Shown: positions 8,111-17,760, counted from the stretch's first letter. The stretch is 64,000 nt of DNA from Steroidobacter agaridevorans (GCF_009932555.1 NZ_BLJO01000001.1:130573-194572), one strand, 5' to 3'. Program-made: numbers and translations. The notes: generated by a model not told the origin, from the sequence alone.

Positions 8111-10093
8111 TCAGAAGTAACGTCGCCAGTCGAATGCGATTCGCACGCCGATCGAGTACACGCTATCCAGGTCTGCGCCCGGTGCGCCAGGTGGGAAGAC
8201 AGTCTGCCCCTTGTTGGGAATGTCCACGGCGCCGAAGAGTTTCACGACCAGCGCTGAGCTCTGGGTCGTATCGAATGAGCGATAGGGTCGATACTCGAGG
8301 ATGGGAAATTCGAGATACGTCGATTTGAACTCGACCACCCTCGGCCCTGAACCCGGCGGCTCGCCCGGCGCCAGCAGCGATAGATCCTCTGACCCGAGGC
8401 CGTAGAAGGTCACGCCGACTTCGCGCCCGAGCACGAACTGAAATCGGCCGAAGCGAGTTGCCCAACCGAGCTGCCATGGGATCAGTCCACCATTGACCGA
8501 GGTGACCGCCATCCCCTGATAAGTCTTGGGCGATACGAGATACAACGGCGACAGGAGCAGCAGGTCGCCGGGGATCAGATAGAACGGCATGCGTATTCGG
8601 GCCGTAAAGCCCGTGCGTGCCGGAATCGCTGCCGTCAGGCTACCGCCTTCCTGTGCCGGTGCGGTCTCGGTGAATTCATTGGTGGAGGGCGTATCGCCGC
8701 TATAGCCCACTGAAAAATAGATCAGTCCGTCTCCCGATTCACCAATCACGCCGTCGAGTCCATACCCGACTCGCAGCGACAAGTCCGCCCCGCCAACGAA
8801 GCCGCTGCCATCTTCCAACCCTGTGAAACCACCATCCACAGCACGCACGTTGAACGCGCCAGCGACGCCGAGGAAGGGCCCCAGCTCTGCCCGAAAACGC
8901 GGCATTGCCCCAAGTCCTTCACCCAAACTTGGCACTGGAGTCAGCATCAGAACCTCCACGCCCAACTGCAAAGCCTCGGGTGTTGGCTCTCGTCCTTGCG
9001 ACATTGGCTCGAGCTGGGTGTTCTCGCACACATCGAATGTCTCGGGTTCGTTCGGAGCCGTCGGTGTGTACGGAAGATTGGTCGTTCGCTGACGGCCAGC
9101 TGCCGTGTCGAGTACCTGCTCTAGACTCAGGCGCACTGCCTCGGCCGCTCGCATCGCATCCTCGGGTCGCATGTGCGCATCGCCCATTAACACGGCCGTG
9201 GTCGCGCCTGCCTGCCAGGTACGAACTTCCAATCCGCTCTCGTTGTAGTGGTCGTGAGTGCCCCTGCGTTGTGACACGTCGCCCCAAGTTCCGGCCACGT
9301 GTCCCGCTGCAAAGACGTCTTGCAAGAAATGAAGCGCAAACGCTTCATCAGCGAGTGTGGCGCGCGCGAGCGTGGAACGCTCGTCAGGGGACAGGTTCTC
9401 CTGCGCCAACCTCGTTGCCTTCTGCAAAGCGCTCAGGTGGAACCGCCCCCACACACCTACCGCACTGATCTCGGATCCGGACCTGAGCGTCGTGTCGATG
9501 TATTCCTGTGCCGTGAAGTCCACTCGGGGGCGGGCGAGCAAAAAGTGGGCATTGTTGCTGCCCGCGCGTATCGCATACTCGGAGTCGGCTCGCTGTATAC
9601 GCATGTCGGCAATGCGCAGCGCATTGCTGCGATCGGCCCTGATCGCTTCACTTTCCAGCTGCTGCCGCAGTTCGCTGATGAGCCGGCCGCTCTCCTGCTG
9701 GGGTGTCACAGGCAACGTTTTCGAGATCTGCATCAGATCGACTTTGAGTCGTGCCGCGACTTCGGCAACGGCGAGGATCCATTTCGAGCTGATCACGGTG
9801 TCGAGTAACTGCTGGCTCGAACAAGAATGGTCGCCACCGATGGCGGACATCGCGGCCCAGTCGATGCACTCGGGCGTCACCCCCTGCGCAGTGTCGGCGC
9901 CCTGCTCGCACAGGCGCTTCTCATGACCGGTGCGCGCCTCGGCCCAGAGCTGGTCGAACAGTGCTTTGCGTTCCGGGTCGAGGCTTTCGATGCTGAGCAC
10001 GGCGATGTCACGGTGCTCGGGGTAGACCCATGCGAATGACGGATGAGTAGCGCACGTCAGTCCCAAGGCAACCAGTATGCGGCTGATCGCCAT
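8111..10093 (-). CDS. Exported phospholipase C/S1-P1 nuclease-like protein with C-terminal beta-barrel
   Basis: The 660-residue protein starts with a signal peptide likely cut after SFA at residue 21, leaving Trp22 as the mature N-terminus, then WVYPEHRDIAVLSI. In zinc-dependent phospholipase C and S1/P1 nucleases the mature N-terminal Trp and nearby His residues bind zinc. Further His/Asp-rich helices (FALHFLQDVFAAGHVAG and THDHYNESG) fit that all-alpha fold. From about residue 370 the sequence becomes strand-rich and ends in WRRYF, an outer-membrane barrel signal. I infer a surface-anchored hydrolase, with the enzyme type uncertain. The start codon overlaps the stop of the lipoprotein gene upstream (TAATG), so the two are translated together. 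Confidence 0.65.
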   Translation of the reverse strand: MAISRILVALGLTCATHPSFAWVYPEHRDIAVLSIESLDPERKALFDQLWAEARTGHEKRLCEQGADTAQGVTPECIDWAAMSAIGGDHSCSSQQLLDTVISSKWILAVAEVAARLKVDLMQISKTLPVTPQQESGRLISELRQQLESEAIRADRSNALRIADMRIQRADSEYAIRAGSNNAHFLLARPRVDFTAQEYIDTTLRSGSEISAVGVWGRFHLSALQKATRLAQENLSPDERSTLARATLADEAFALHFLQDVFAAGHVAGTWGDVSQRRGTHDHYNESGLEVRTWQAGATTAVLMGDAHMRPEDAMRAAEAVRLSLEQVLDTAAGRQRTTNLPYTPTAPNEPETFDVCENTQLEPMSQGREPTPEALQLGVEVLMLTPVPSLGEGLGAMPRFRAELGPFLGVAGAFNVRAVDGGFTGLEDGSGFVGGADLSLRVGYGLDGVIGESGDGLIYFSVGYSGDTPSTNEFTETAPAQEGGSLTAAIPARTGFTARIRMPFYLIPGDLLLLSPLYLVSPKTYQGMAVTSVNGGLIPWQLGWATRFGRFQFVLGREVGVTFYGLGSEDLSLLAPGEPPGSGPRVVEFKSTYLEFPILEYRPYRSFDTTQSSALVVKLFGAVDIPNKGQTVFPPGAPGADLDSVYSIGVRIAFDWRRYF

Positions 10094-11169
10094 TAGTGGC
10101 CCCGCCCGCTGATCGAGAGATCTTCCTCCACGAATCGCAGCAAAGCCTCGACCAGGGCTTCACGCGGATAAGCATTTTCGGTGACGAACACGGCGCCGAT
10201 CGTCGCATGCGTCCTTGCGATCGGCACAGCAAGCGCCCAATGATCGGCGTTGACGTACGCCATCAAATGACTGCCGGGGATAACCTGGTCGTAGAAGATG
10301 AGCTGGCCATCGTTGCGCGCGTCGACGCGGGCAAGCTTGCGATAGCTCGATTTCATCACCGACGAAATGCGTTCCGGCTGCGGGAATGTGACCAACGAGT
10401 AGTAACGGACGCCTGTCGGCAATGGATTCGCGGCAAGCCAGGCACTGCGCGTGGCTGGCCGCAGGCTCGCCACCGCCGTGCCCTCGCCAGCCTCGCATTT
10501 GGCGCCGGGGAAGTAACGCAACACGTTTGCTTGATATTCCTTCGCGTCGTTGGCGAGCGGCGAGCCGCCAACCGCCCCTGCCGCGCTCACTACGGCGGCG
10601 ATGCGACTGTGGATCTCTGGATACGTGACCAGCGCGTCGAGGATGTCTGGTGCTCCTTTCGAGTAGCCGATCAACACCAGACGCGCCGGACCTGACTCGG
10701 CCGGCATCGCGAGCAGCGCATCCCGGATCTGGCGCGCGTTGTTCGCCGTGCTGGATAAAGCGCCGACCTTGATCAGCACCAGGTCGTAGCCATAACGCCG
10801 CAAATGCTCCGCGACGCTTCCTATCGGTTCCAGCCATTCCTCGATGCAATCGAATCCGAGGCCGAGCACGACGGCTGCAACGAGCCGCCGGTTCGAACGG
10901 CCCAGTTCGACCGGTTGTGCAGTCCCGACTGGCTCCTCCCCCACCCGCGTCAATGCTTGCTCGCAGGGGCGATAGTCCGGTAAGCCGTGTCTGGCTTCGA
11001 GCACGGCACAGTAGATTTCGCGAAAGCGTCCGCGCTGATCGATGACGCCAGCTTGAGTAGCAGGCACGAGCACGAGTGGCGGGGAGTTCGTCGAATAAGG
11101 GACGAGCGGCTTTCCGCAAGCCGCGACTACCAGACACACTGCGATCGTGATTTTTTTCATCTTCCTCAC
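10093..11169 (-). CDS. Lipoprotein alpha/beta-hydrolase (lipase-like)
   Basis: The N-terminus has a basic start, a hydrophobic stretch and a lipobox (VAAC, Cys18), so this is a lipoprotein. The rest reads as an alpha/beta hydrolase: LVLIGYSKGAPDILDAL carries the nucleophile elbow GYSKG with Ser170, and VNADHW near the C-terminus supplies a likely catalytic His. The substrate could be a lipid ester. It ends in a one-base overlap with the phospholipase-like gene, and the solute-binding gene lies 42 bases upstream, so the three probably form an operon for handling lipids or peptides outside the cytoplasm (inference). Confidence 0.75.
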   Translation of the reverse strand: MRKMKKITIAVCLVVAACGKPLVPYSTNSPPLVLVPATQAGVIDQRGRFREIYCAVLEARHGLPDYRPCEQALTRVGEEPVGTAQPVELGRSNRRLVAAVVLGLGFDCIEEWLEPIGSVAEHLRRYGYDLVLIKVGALSSTANNARQIRDALLAMPAESGPARLVLIGYSKGAPDILDALVTYPEIHSRIAAVVSAAGAVGGSPLANDAKEYQANVLRYFPGAKCEAGEGTAVASLRPATRSAWLAANPLPTGVRYYSLVTFPQPERISSVMKSSYRKLARVDARNDGQLIFYDQVIPGSHLMAYVNADHWALAVPIARTHATIGAVFVTENAYPREALVEALLRFVEEDLSISGRGH

Positions 11170-11211
11170 GGATCGTTGCTGTCCTGGTCTGCCGGGAATG
11201 CAGTGCTGACT

Positions 11212-12018
11212 TTATGTTTGCTTGTCGGGTGCCGCCAGTGGCTGCACATCCTCGTTCGGGTCGAGCGTCAGGTGATACGCCACCCAGTACTTGAGAATAT
11301 TGAGCATATAGTCGACGGTTTCCGCGATATAGGCATCGACGAGGGAAATCGGCACGACACCGGCGTGTGTGAGCTCGAGGACTTCCTCGTCTTCGAGATG
11401 TTCGCCGGCAATCTTGATCCGCACCGGCGGCTTACCGCGCACCTTCCACCGGTTGTTGAGCGCCGTGAGACTCTCATAGTAGCTGCTCGATCGACGGCGG
11501 CCAGCCAGATCCTCCACCGGGCCCAGCGCAGGCGCGTTCGCTCCCGTTACGACGATCTCGTTCATCGTGAGGTCGTATGAAATGAAGTCGACTTGCGTCT
11601 CGCGTGATGCGGTGACGGTGAGGCCCGCAATTTCGACGTCGCCATAACCTTTCACGATATCCGGGATGAATCGGTCCCGCGAGGATGGCAGAAACAACGC
11701 GTGGACCCGGGCATTGGTCGATTTTCCCGGCCTGAGCGTGTTGACTAACTCGGTCATGCACTCGTATGCGAGCCCGCGCGGCTGCGGGCCGTCGTAGAAG
11801 AACAAGGTTCGGTTGTTTGGTACGAGCACGCGGATGAGCCGCCGCTCACGCATTTCCGACAAGTCGCCCTTCCAGGACACCTTGGCTGGCGAGCGGTGCT
11901 CGAAGACCGCCTCGATCTCGCGCGGCATGGTGGGTCGCGGCTCGGCGGGCTGCGCAACAGCTGAATGCACGCAGTATGTTGCTACCACGGCAGCCAGGTA
12001 GGATTTGAGAGGACACAT
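11212..12018 (-). CDS. Periplasmic solute-binding protein, family 3
   Basis: The ATG at 12018 is chosen over an upstream TTG at 12057 because it places a clean signal peptide (MCPLKSYLAAVVATYC) with an AVA-Q cleavage site. The mature part has the order of family 3 extracellular binding proteins: RLIRVLVPNNRTLFFYDG at the start, an Asp-rich ligand segment, then GYGDVEIAGLTVTASRETQVDFISYDL. That segment is also found in MltF-type transglycosylase sensors. It has no transglycosylase domain. No ABC permease lies nearby, so it may be an orphan sensor or binding protein. It is first in the operon with the lipoprotein hydrolase. Confidence 0.72.
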   Translation of the reverse strand: MCPLKSYLAAVVATYCVHSAVAQPAEPRPTMPREIEAVFEHRSPAKVSWKGDLSEMRERRLIRVLVPNNRTLFFYDGPQPRGLAYECMTELVNTLRPGKSTNARVHALFLPSSRDRFIPDIVKGYGDVEIAGLTVTASRETQVDFISYDLTMNEIVVTGANAPALGPVEDLAGRRRSSSYYESLTALNNRWKVRGKPPVRIKIAGEHLEDEEVLELTHAGVVPISLVDAYIAETVDYMLNILKYWVAYHLTLDPNEDVQPLAAPDKQT

Positions 12019-12525
12019 GGCGGCGCACACCGCGGACTGCAACCGATGCCCCAGCAACCTAGCATTCGACCCGTCGGCGCTGCATGCGGGCTAGGTGCAC
12101 TAGGAACCGGCAATTGCGCGCGTTGTGTCCAGCGGGCACCGTACATCGAGGATATGAACGTACCTGTGGCCCATTGTGATGCACATAGCAACGCGAGTCG
12201 CCGCTGGTTGTCAACGCACCTCGCGCAACCGCCGAAGGTTCGGCGACGCGCTCGGAGCCGCCTGGCGACATTGCCCAAGTAGCGAGAGGCAACAGAGCCG
12301 AACGCAGGATATATTGGCAAGAGTGGTTGGCGACCGATCAGCCCGAACATCGCTCCACACTAGATGTAGCGATACGGCGGCTGCATGCGGATCCAGAGAC
12401 ACCGCCGCCGCCTGGTGCGCACCAGCAGAACGCCGCGCTCAAACAGTTCATCAACACTTCCATGAAACAGTGAACGGGGTGTTGTCATCAGGCAGCAGAT
12501 TGTAGCTCGTCCAGCGGCGATGTAA
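12019..12525. other. No supported gene
   Basis: Frames on both strands are arginine- or cysteine-rich shadows without motifs. It should contain the promoter of the 12018-8111 operon. Confidence 0.35.
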
Positions 12526-12810
12526 TCAGTAGGCACATGCATCGCCACGGCAAGATGAGATCAGCAGAGGCACCGATGCCAGCGCGTCGATCTGGACGTC
12601 CGTATGGCTCGCCGGACACGTGTCAGGCTCGTCGAGCACGAGGCCCTTCGTTACCTTGAGACTGAGGAGCGCCGCTGCGAGCGGAAATGACCGGACTGCG
12701 AGTGCCCCATCAATTCCCCCACCCTTCAGCTGACTCGCAAGGTCGGAGATCACCTTGATCGTCGGCGTCGGCAGCCCGCGATTCATATCGACTATCCGAG
12801 CCGCAGGCAC
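12526..12810 (-). CDS. Possible small hypothetical protein or gene fragment
   Basis: Ninety-four residues, with strongly GC-rich third codon positions in the middle (KVISDLASQLKGGG and PLAAALLSLKVTKGLVL), which is coding-like. No ribosome binding site, domain or relative is recognised. It could be the end of a decayed gene, because another frame upstream (to 12928) also looks partly coding. Confidence 0.25.
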   Translation of the reverse strand: MPAARIVDMNRGLPTPTIKVISDLASQLKGGGIDGALAVRSFPLAAALLSLKVTKGLVLDEPDTCPASHTDVQIDALASVPLLISSCRGDACAY

Positions 12811-12861
12811 TCCTCGCCAGCGCGCGTGACCAAACCGAGTGCGAGGAGTCAGTGATCAAAA

Positions 12862-13089
12862 ATGCTCCGGGCTTCAAAACGAGCCCTGTTGGAAGGCGAA
12901 TTGCGATCGTTGCAACGGGAGTTCCCACTATTGAAGATCAAGACCGTCGCCGCTCTGTCGACCCTCGCCGCCGGTGCGCCGATTGAGGCGCAGGAGCGTC
13001 CCTCTGTGGCTCCCAAGAACATGCAGGCGATCGCGCCCGCACTCGCTGACTATGCTGACAACGTTTTGCTCGGGGATGTATGGGTTTAG
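12862..13089 (+). pseudogene. Truncated carboxymuconolactone decarboxylase-family gene
   Basis: After a signal-like segment (TVAALSTLAAGAPIEAQ) the sequence continues MQAIAPALADYADNVLLGDVW. This resembles the start of exported CMD-family proteins, where it is usually followed by ERPGLSPRDRSL and the helical domain. Here the frame stops two codons after GDVW, and nothing downstream in any frame continues the family. It is a 5' fragment of about 75 residues. Confidence 0.55.
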
Positions 13090-13421
13090 ATCGCGCCAGG
13101 AGTCAACATTGGCATGGCGCCACTACGATCCAGCACCATGACACATGCGGCCGTCTCGGAGCCGCTCGAAGGTGAAGTCGTCCGCTGGCTCGGACCTTCA
13201 CGCCAGGTCTTTGCTTTACTCGTGGAGGCGCTCCGCTTTCGCGGATGAGGATGGGTCGCGCAGCTGGATCCGCGTGCAATTCACAGTCGCGGACGCGCAT
13301 TGCGCTAAACTCCGTTCCCGACCAGTGAACGATTAGACGATTTCAAGACGGTCGATCTCACCCGGGAACACCAGTGGTCAAAGTTCTTGGCGTCAGCCTC
13401 CACGACCAGACCGAGGGCGCG
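13090..13421. other. Upstream region of the CheB/CheR kinase gene
   Basis: No gene seen. The kinase frame also extends back to a GTG at 13374. Confidence 0.4.
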
Positions 13422-16400
13422 ATGAAATCAGCTATCGTCGGCATCGGCGCCTCCGCGGGCGGGTTGGAGGCAATTTCCGAGATTCTCGGCGGCCTACCCT
13501 CACATCCGGGCGTGGCAATCATCGTCGTCCAGCATCTGGACCGCGCGCGGGACAGTCTGCTGTCAGAGATTCTGCGACGGCGCACAAACCTGCCCGTCAT
13601 CGAAGCCCGGGACGGTCTGCCTATCGCATCCGATCATGTGTACGTCATTCCACCCAATGCCACTCTGACCGTTGACGGGCGTGTGCTGCGACTCTCGCCT
13701 CGCGCGGCCACTGGAATACACCTGCCGATCGATGCGCTGTTTCGTTCGCTTGCAGACGACTGCGGAGAGGCCGCGGTCGGCATCGTTCTCTCTGGCGCCG
13801 ACTCCGATGGATCGGCGGGCATGCAGGCCATAAAACACGCGGGCGGCATCACCCTCGCGCAGGACCCCAACACCGCCCGGGTGTCTGGGATGCCTCAGTC
13901 CGCCATCGAAACCGGATGTGTCGACTTCGTCCTCCCAGCTGGAGAGATTGCCCCTGAGCTGGTGCGTCTCTGCGCACACTCATATCTCAGGTCTGCTGAC
14001 ATTCCCGAGGCTGTGGTCGCTGATACAGACAGCGACGGCGCGACCGTGGGAGAGCTATTTCGCCGTATCTTCCGTCGGCTGCGGCTCACTCACGGAGTCG
14101 ATTTTAGTGCGTACAAGGCCAGCACCTTGCGCCGCAGGCTGGCACGACGCATGGCCGTGCAGCGCATCGGGACGCTGACGGAATACACAGCGTTCCTGGA
14201 GAACGATTCCAAAGAGGCCGCGGCGCTCTACCAAGATTTCTTGATCCGCGTGACCTCGTTCTTCCGCGATCCAGCCACCTTCAGCGCGCTGATCGAGCAC
14301 GTATTCCCACGCCTCATCAGCGGGCGTTCGCCAAAAGCGCCGATCCGGATCTGGGTGCCGGGTTGCGCCACCGGTGAGGAGGTCTATTCGATTGCCATCG
14401 CCTTGCTGGAGTATCTGGGCGATATGCTGCCGCCCGCAGGGATTCAGATCTTCGGCACCGACATCAGTGAAGCCGCGATCGAAAAATGTCGCGCGGGCAC
14501 GTACTCCGACTCCATCGCGCAGGATGTTTCCGCAGACCGACTCCGTCGCTATTTCGTTCGGCAGAACTCTCACTATGTCATCGCGCGATTCGTCCGTGAT
14601 TTGTGTGTGTTTGCCCGGCAGGACATTGCGCGAGACCCGCCGTTCTCACGACTCGATCTGGTGAGCTGCCGCAATGTGCTGATCTATATCGGGGCCGCCG
14701 CCCAGGGCCGCATCATGCAGACCTTTCGATATGCCCTGCAGCCCAGCGGCTTTCTTCTGCTCGGTCCGTCGGAGAGTGTCGGGCAGGGGGCAGAGCTATT
14801 CGAGTCCATCGACAAGCTGCATCGGCTCTACAAGCCGAGGCCGACAATGAGTTCCGCGGCCGCCGATCGCGCGCTTCCTGGCGTTCACGGTTCGATCTCC
14901 GCGCCGCAGCGCGCAGCAGAGCCGCCCATGGAGACGGAGTCGGCTGTGCGCCATGCCGACCGCCTCCTGCTCGCTCGCTACTCGCCCGCCGGCATCGTCG
15001 TCGACGATGCACTCAACATTCTGCAATTCCGCGGCGAAACCGCGCCTTTCCTCGCGCCGGCAAGCGGACCACCGAGCCTGAACCTGTTGAGAATCGCGCG
15101 CCCCGAACTGCTGCTGACCGTTCCGCCCGCGATAGAGGAGGCTCGCGCGAGCGGCAAGGTCGCCCGCCGAACGGGTTTGACCATAGACGGTGTCGGAAAG
15201 GTGGATCTTGAGGTGATTCCCCTGCGGCAAGCAGGCGATGTCGCCTATCTGATCCTGCTGGAAAGCGAATCATTCCGGACGATTGGCCGGCGAGAGCGGC
15301 TGATCAGCACGACCTCGCTTTCGGAATCGGAGCAGGACCAGCACCTCGCCTACCTCGAGCGCGAGAACCTGGAGCTTCGAGAGTTCCTGCAGGCAACGAT
15401 GGAGCAGCACGAGGCCGCCAAGGAGGAATTGAAGTCGGCGCATGAGGAAGTGCTGTCAGCGAACGAGGAATTTCAGAGCACCAACGAAGAGCTGGAAACG
15501 TCGAAAGAGGAACTGCAATCCGCGAACGAAGAGCTGATCACGACCAACGATGAGCTGCGCGAGCGCAATCGCGAGCTTGCAGTGCTCAACATGCAGCTCG
15601 AAAATGCACAGCAGCTGTCCGACCGGGCGCACGCATTGGCAGAGGCAATCGTGGAGACGGTCCGAGAGCCGCTCGTCGTGCTCGACCACAACCTGAATGT
15701 TCTGCGCACCAACAGAGCCTTCACCACGCAATTCGGCGTGCCGGTTGAGGATATGAAAGGCAGGTCGCTCGATGTAGTCGGCGTCGCGCTGGGGGATGAG
15801 ACGCTGAACCAGCGCCTGTCCGCCATTCTCACTGACGGACCGACCTTCACCGACTTCGAGGTCGTTATGCCGCACAGTCGGGAGGGCCGTCGCATCCTGT
15901 CATTCAGCGCACGGAAGATCGCGGCAGACGTTGACCGCGTCGAACTGATCCTGCTCGCGATCGAAGATGTCACGGAGAAGAGCGCGCGAATCGAAATGGT
16001 ACGCGAGGAACTGGTGGAGTTGCGAAGCAACCTCGCTCATGCCGGTCGAGTCACGGCGCTTGGCGAACTCGCGTCCGGCCTGGCTCACGAGCTTCGCCAG
16101 CCCCTGACCGCGATCCTGACCGATGCGCAGGCCGCGCAGATGCTGCTGCGTGCTCCAGATCCCGATCTGGTTGAGTTGCCAGAGATTCTCGCCGAAATCG
16201 TCCGCGATTCGCAGCGTGCGGCCGGAGTGATCGACCGCTTGGGCAAGATGCTGAAGCGTCAGCCGATGGTGCTTGTACGAATGTCCGTAGAGGACTTGCT
16301 GAAAGATGTCACCTCGCTGGTCCACGGCGACATCGTCAGGCGAGGAATATCGCTGCAGACGAACCTCGGCTACCGCGGTATGTTCGTCCAGGGCGACAGA

Positions 16401-16739
16401 GTGCATTTGTCCCAGGTTCTGATCAACCTGGTCATCAACGCGATGGACGCAGTCGACGGTCTCGAACAAGCGCGCCGACGTGTCGTCTTGCATGCTCGTA
16501 CCAACGCTGAAGGGTGGATCGAGATTGGCGTAGCAGACGCTGGCTCCGGAATTCCGCACGAAGCGATGAAAAAGATCTTCGAGCCCTTCTTCACGACCAA
16601 GCCCTCCGGGATGGGGATGGGACTGGCTATTTCTCGCACTATCATAGAAGCGCACAACGGCAGACTGTGGGCGGAGAACAATCCAGAGCTTGGAGCAACA
16701 TTCTGGCTTGCGATGCCAGCGCTCGTCGAGCAAGCTTGA
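13422..16739 (+). CDS. CheB-CheR-PAS hybrid sensor histidine kinase
   Basis: The ATG at 13422 is preferred over GTG 13374 because GAGGG precedes it at 13413-13417. Domains in the 1105-residue protein are: CheB methylesterase (1-185) with catalytic Ser11 in GASAGG, His38 in QHLD and Asp127 in GADSDG; CheR methyltransferase (210-480) with the SAM loop PGCATGEEVYS; a PAS-like part; a long Glu-rich coiled coil (EELKSAHEEVLSANEEF) typical of these fusions; a second PAS (760-860); and a HisKA domain with phospho-acceptor His889 in GLAHELRQPL. It ends with an HATPase (DAGSGIP, GMGMGLAISRTI). All catalytic residues I checked are present. There is no membrane segment, so it is a cytoplasmic sensor. 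No receptor or response regulator gene is adjacent. Confidence 0.95.
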   Translation: MKSAIVGIGASAGGLEAISEILGGLPSHPGVAIIVVQHLDRARDSLLSEILRRRTNLPVIEARDGLPIASDHVYVIPPNATLTVDGRVLRLSPRAATGIHLPIDALFRSLADDCGEAAVGIVLSGADSDGSAGMQAIKHAGGITLAQDPNTARVSGMPQSAIETGCVDFVLPAGEIAPELVRLCAHSYLRSADIPEAVVADTDSDGATVGELFRRIFRRLRLTHGVDFSAYKASTLRRRLARRMAVQRIGTLTEYTAFLENDSKEAAALYQDFLIRVTSFFRDPATFSALIEHVFPRLISGRSPKAPIRIWVPGCATGEEVYSIAIALLEYLGDMLPPAGIQIFGTDISEAAIEKCRAGTYSDSIAQDVSADRLRRYFVRQNSHYVIARFVRDLCVFARQDIARDPPFSRLDLVSCRNVLIYIGAAAQGRIMQTFRYALQPSGFLLLGPSESVGQGAELFESIDKLHRLYKPRPTMSSAAADRALPGVHGSISAPQRAAEPPMETESAVRHADRLLLARYSPAGIVVDDALNILQFRGETAPFLAPASGPPSLNLLRIARPELLLTVPPAIEEARASGKVARRTGLTIDGVGKVDLEVIPLRQAGDVAYLILLESESFRTIGRRERLISTTSLSESEQDQHLAYLERENLELREFLQATMEQHEAAKEELKSAHEEVLSANEEFQSTNEELETSKEELQSANEELITTNDELRERNRELAVLNMQLENAQQLSDRAHALAEAIVETVREPLVVLDHNLNVLRTNRAFTTQFGVPVEDMKGRSLDVVGVALGDETLNQRLSAILTDGPTFTDFEVVMPHSREGRRILSFSARKIAADVDRVELILLAIEDVTEKSARIEMVREELVELRSNLAHAGRVTALGELASGLAHELRQPLTAILTDAQAAQMLLRAPDPDLVELPEILAEIVRDSQRAAGVIDRLGKMLKRQPMVLVRMSVEDLLKDVTSLVHGDIVRRGISLQTNLGYRGMFVQGDRVHLSQVLINLVINAMDAVDGLEQARRRVVLHARTNAEGWIEIGVADAGSGIPHEAMKKIFEPFFTTKPSGMGMGLAISRTIIEAHNGRLWAENNPELGATFWLAMPALVEQA

Positions 16740-17118
16740 TACAGGGGCAACTGCTCTGCCCTTTCGCCGCGGGCCCGTATCCGATCGCGCGCGTTCATGT
16801 GTCAGCGCACAGCTCTCCACCACCGGGTTGCCGTACCGTTCAAGGACGGCGTTTACACGAGCTTGCGCGAACTGTTCTTGGATTTCGACGCTGATCTGGC
16901 AGCGATCACGGTTGCCACCTCCTCTCCTCTTCGATCCGCGCATGCACCGTGAGCTTCTGGCAGACCTGCTCAGCCAAGCCGACAGCGGATTACTACAATG
17001 AAACAAAATGAGCCGCTGACGCAATTACTCGAGGAACAGACATCTGCCCTCCGCCCGCCGGGTCGAGTGCGCAGCAGGAACTTCAGCCCCTGCCGGCCGT
17101 TAGTCCGGCACACGGTAG
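16740..17118. other. No supported gene
   Basis: Frames here lack domains. The stretch precedes the BON gene, and no dyad of the type listed below was found in it. Confidence 0.35.
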
Positions 17119-17226
17119 GTTCTCCATGCGGTCATCTCGATCTCAGCCATCCGCGAGGACCTCTCCAAGCTCACACCATTTTCATTTTCGACCGCGCTAC
17201 TTGCCGGACTCCTTACAGTCACCGCG

Positions 17227-17577
17227 GTGAATGCACAGACAACCGAGTCGGCCACCGAGCGCGAAGCTGCCGACAACACCAAGGCGAACGCCACGGACCG
17301 GAACACGGATGCGAAGACCCCGGTCGATCAATCGAACGATAAGGACGCGATTGAAGTTGCCGCCGGCATTCGCAGAGCCGTGCTGGACGACAAGTCGCTC
17401 TCAACGTCAGCGCACAACATCAAGATCGTTACCGATGGAGATGTCGTAACACTGGGTGGCCCGGTTGAGAGCGTTGACGAGAAGACGCGCGTCGAAGCGC
17501 CGGCGGTGAAAGTAGCGACGGGCAAGCAGGTGCGCAACGAAATTTCCGTTGCTCGCGGAGCCGAAGCTGCCACCTGA
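17227..17577 (+). CDS. BON-domain exported protein
   Basis: Residues 40-110 form a BON domain (IEVAAGIRRAVLDDKSLSTSAHN, then VTLGGPVESV and GKQVRNEISV), a fold that binds phospholipid and is common in envelope stress proteins such as OsmY. The first legal start is GTG 17227, which begins inside what looks like a signal peptide: the same frame upstream (17161-17229) encodes PFSFSTALLAGLLTVTAVNAQ, ideal for export. That upstream frame has no ATG, GTG or TTG after the stop at 17116, while an ATG at 17126 lies in another frame. Either a one-base frameshift or an unusual start is involved, so the N-terminus is uncertain. Confidence 0.75.
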   Translation: MNAQTTESATEREAADNTKANATDRNTDAKTPVDQSNDKDAIEVAAGIRRAVLDDKSLSTSAHNIKIVTDGDVVTLGGPVESVDEKTRVEAPAVKVATGKQVRNEISVARGAEAAT

Positions 17578-17631
17578 ATGAAGGCACTGGTCGCGACGTC
17601 ACGGTTCTGCCGGCCATCCACCAGGAGTACG

Positions 17632-17677
17632 AGCATGCGCTGGCACACAAGTGACGTCGGTGCGCAACCGTACATAG
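17632..17677 (-). promoter_or_regulatory. Crp/Fnr-type dyad promoter without an obvious gene
   Basis: On the - strand: GTACG-GTTG-CGCAC (dyad 17660-17673), then 27 bases from half-site start to CATGCT (17632-17637). It reads toward the 3' end of the BON gene, where no - strand gene is recognised, so it may drive an antisense or small RNA, or be a copied element. Confidence 0.45.
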
Positions 17678-17695
17678 ACTTGCGCCGAAGTCCGT

Positions 17696-17717
17696 AACGT
17701 TCGCTAGCGCACCGAGC
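17696..17717 (+). promoter_or_regulatory. Crp/Fnr-type dyad, no matching -10
   Basis: GTTCG-CTAG-CGCAC at 17699-17712 followed by CGA, facing away from the dyad at 17660-17673. The position where a -10 would be expected (17735) has no fitting hexamer. Confidence 0.35.
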
Positions 17718-17760
17718 ATTCAGCTACAACAAACAGAGGAGACTTCCGCTCCCGCGGCCC

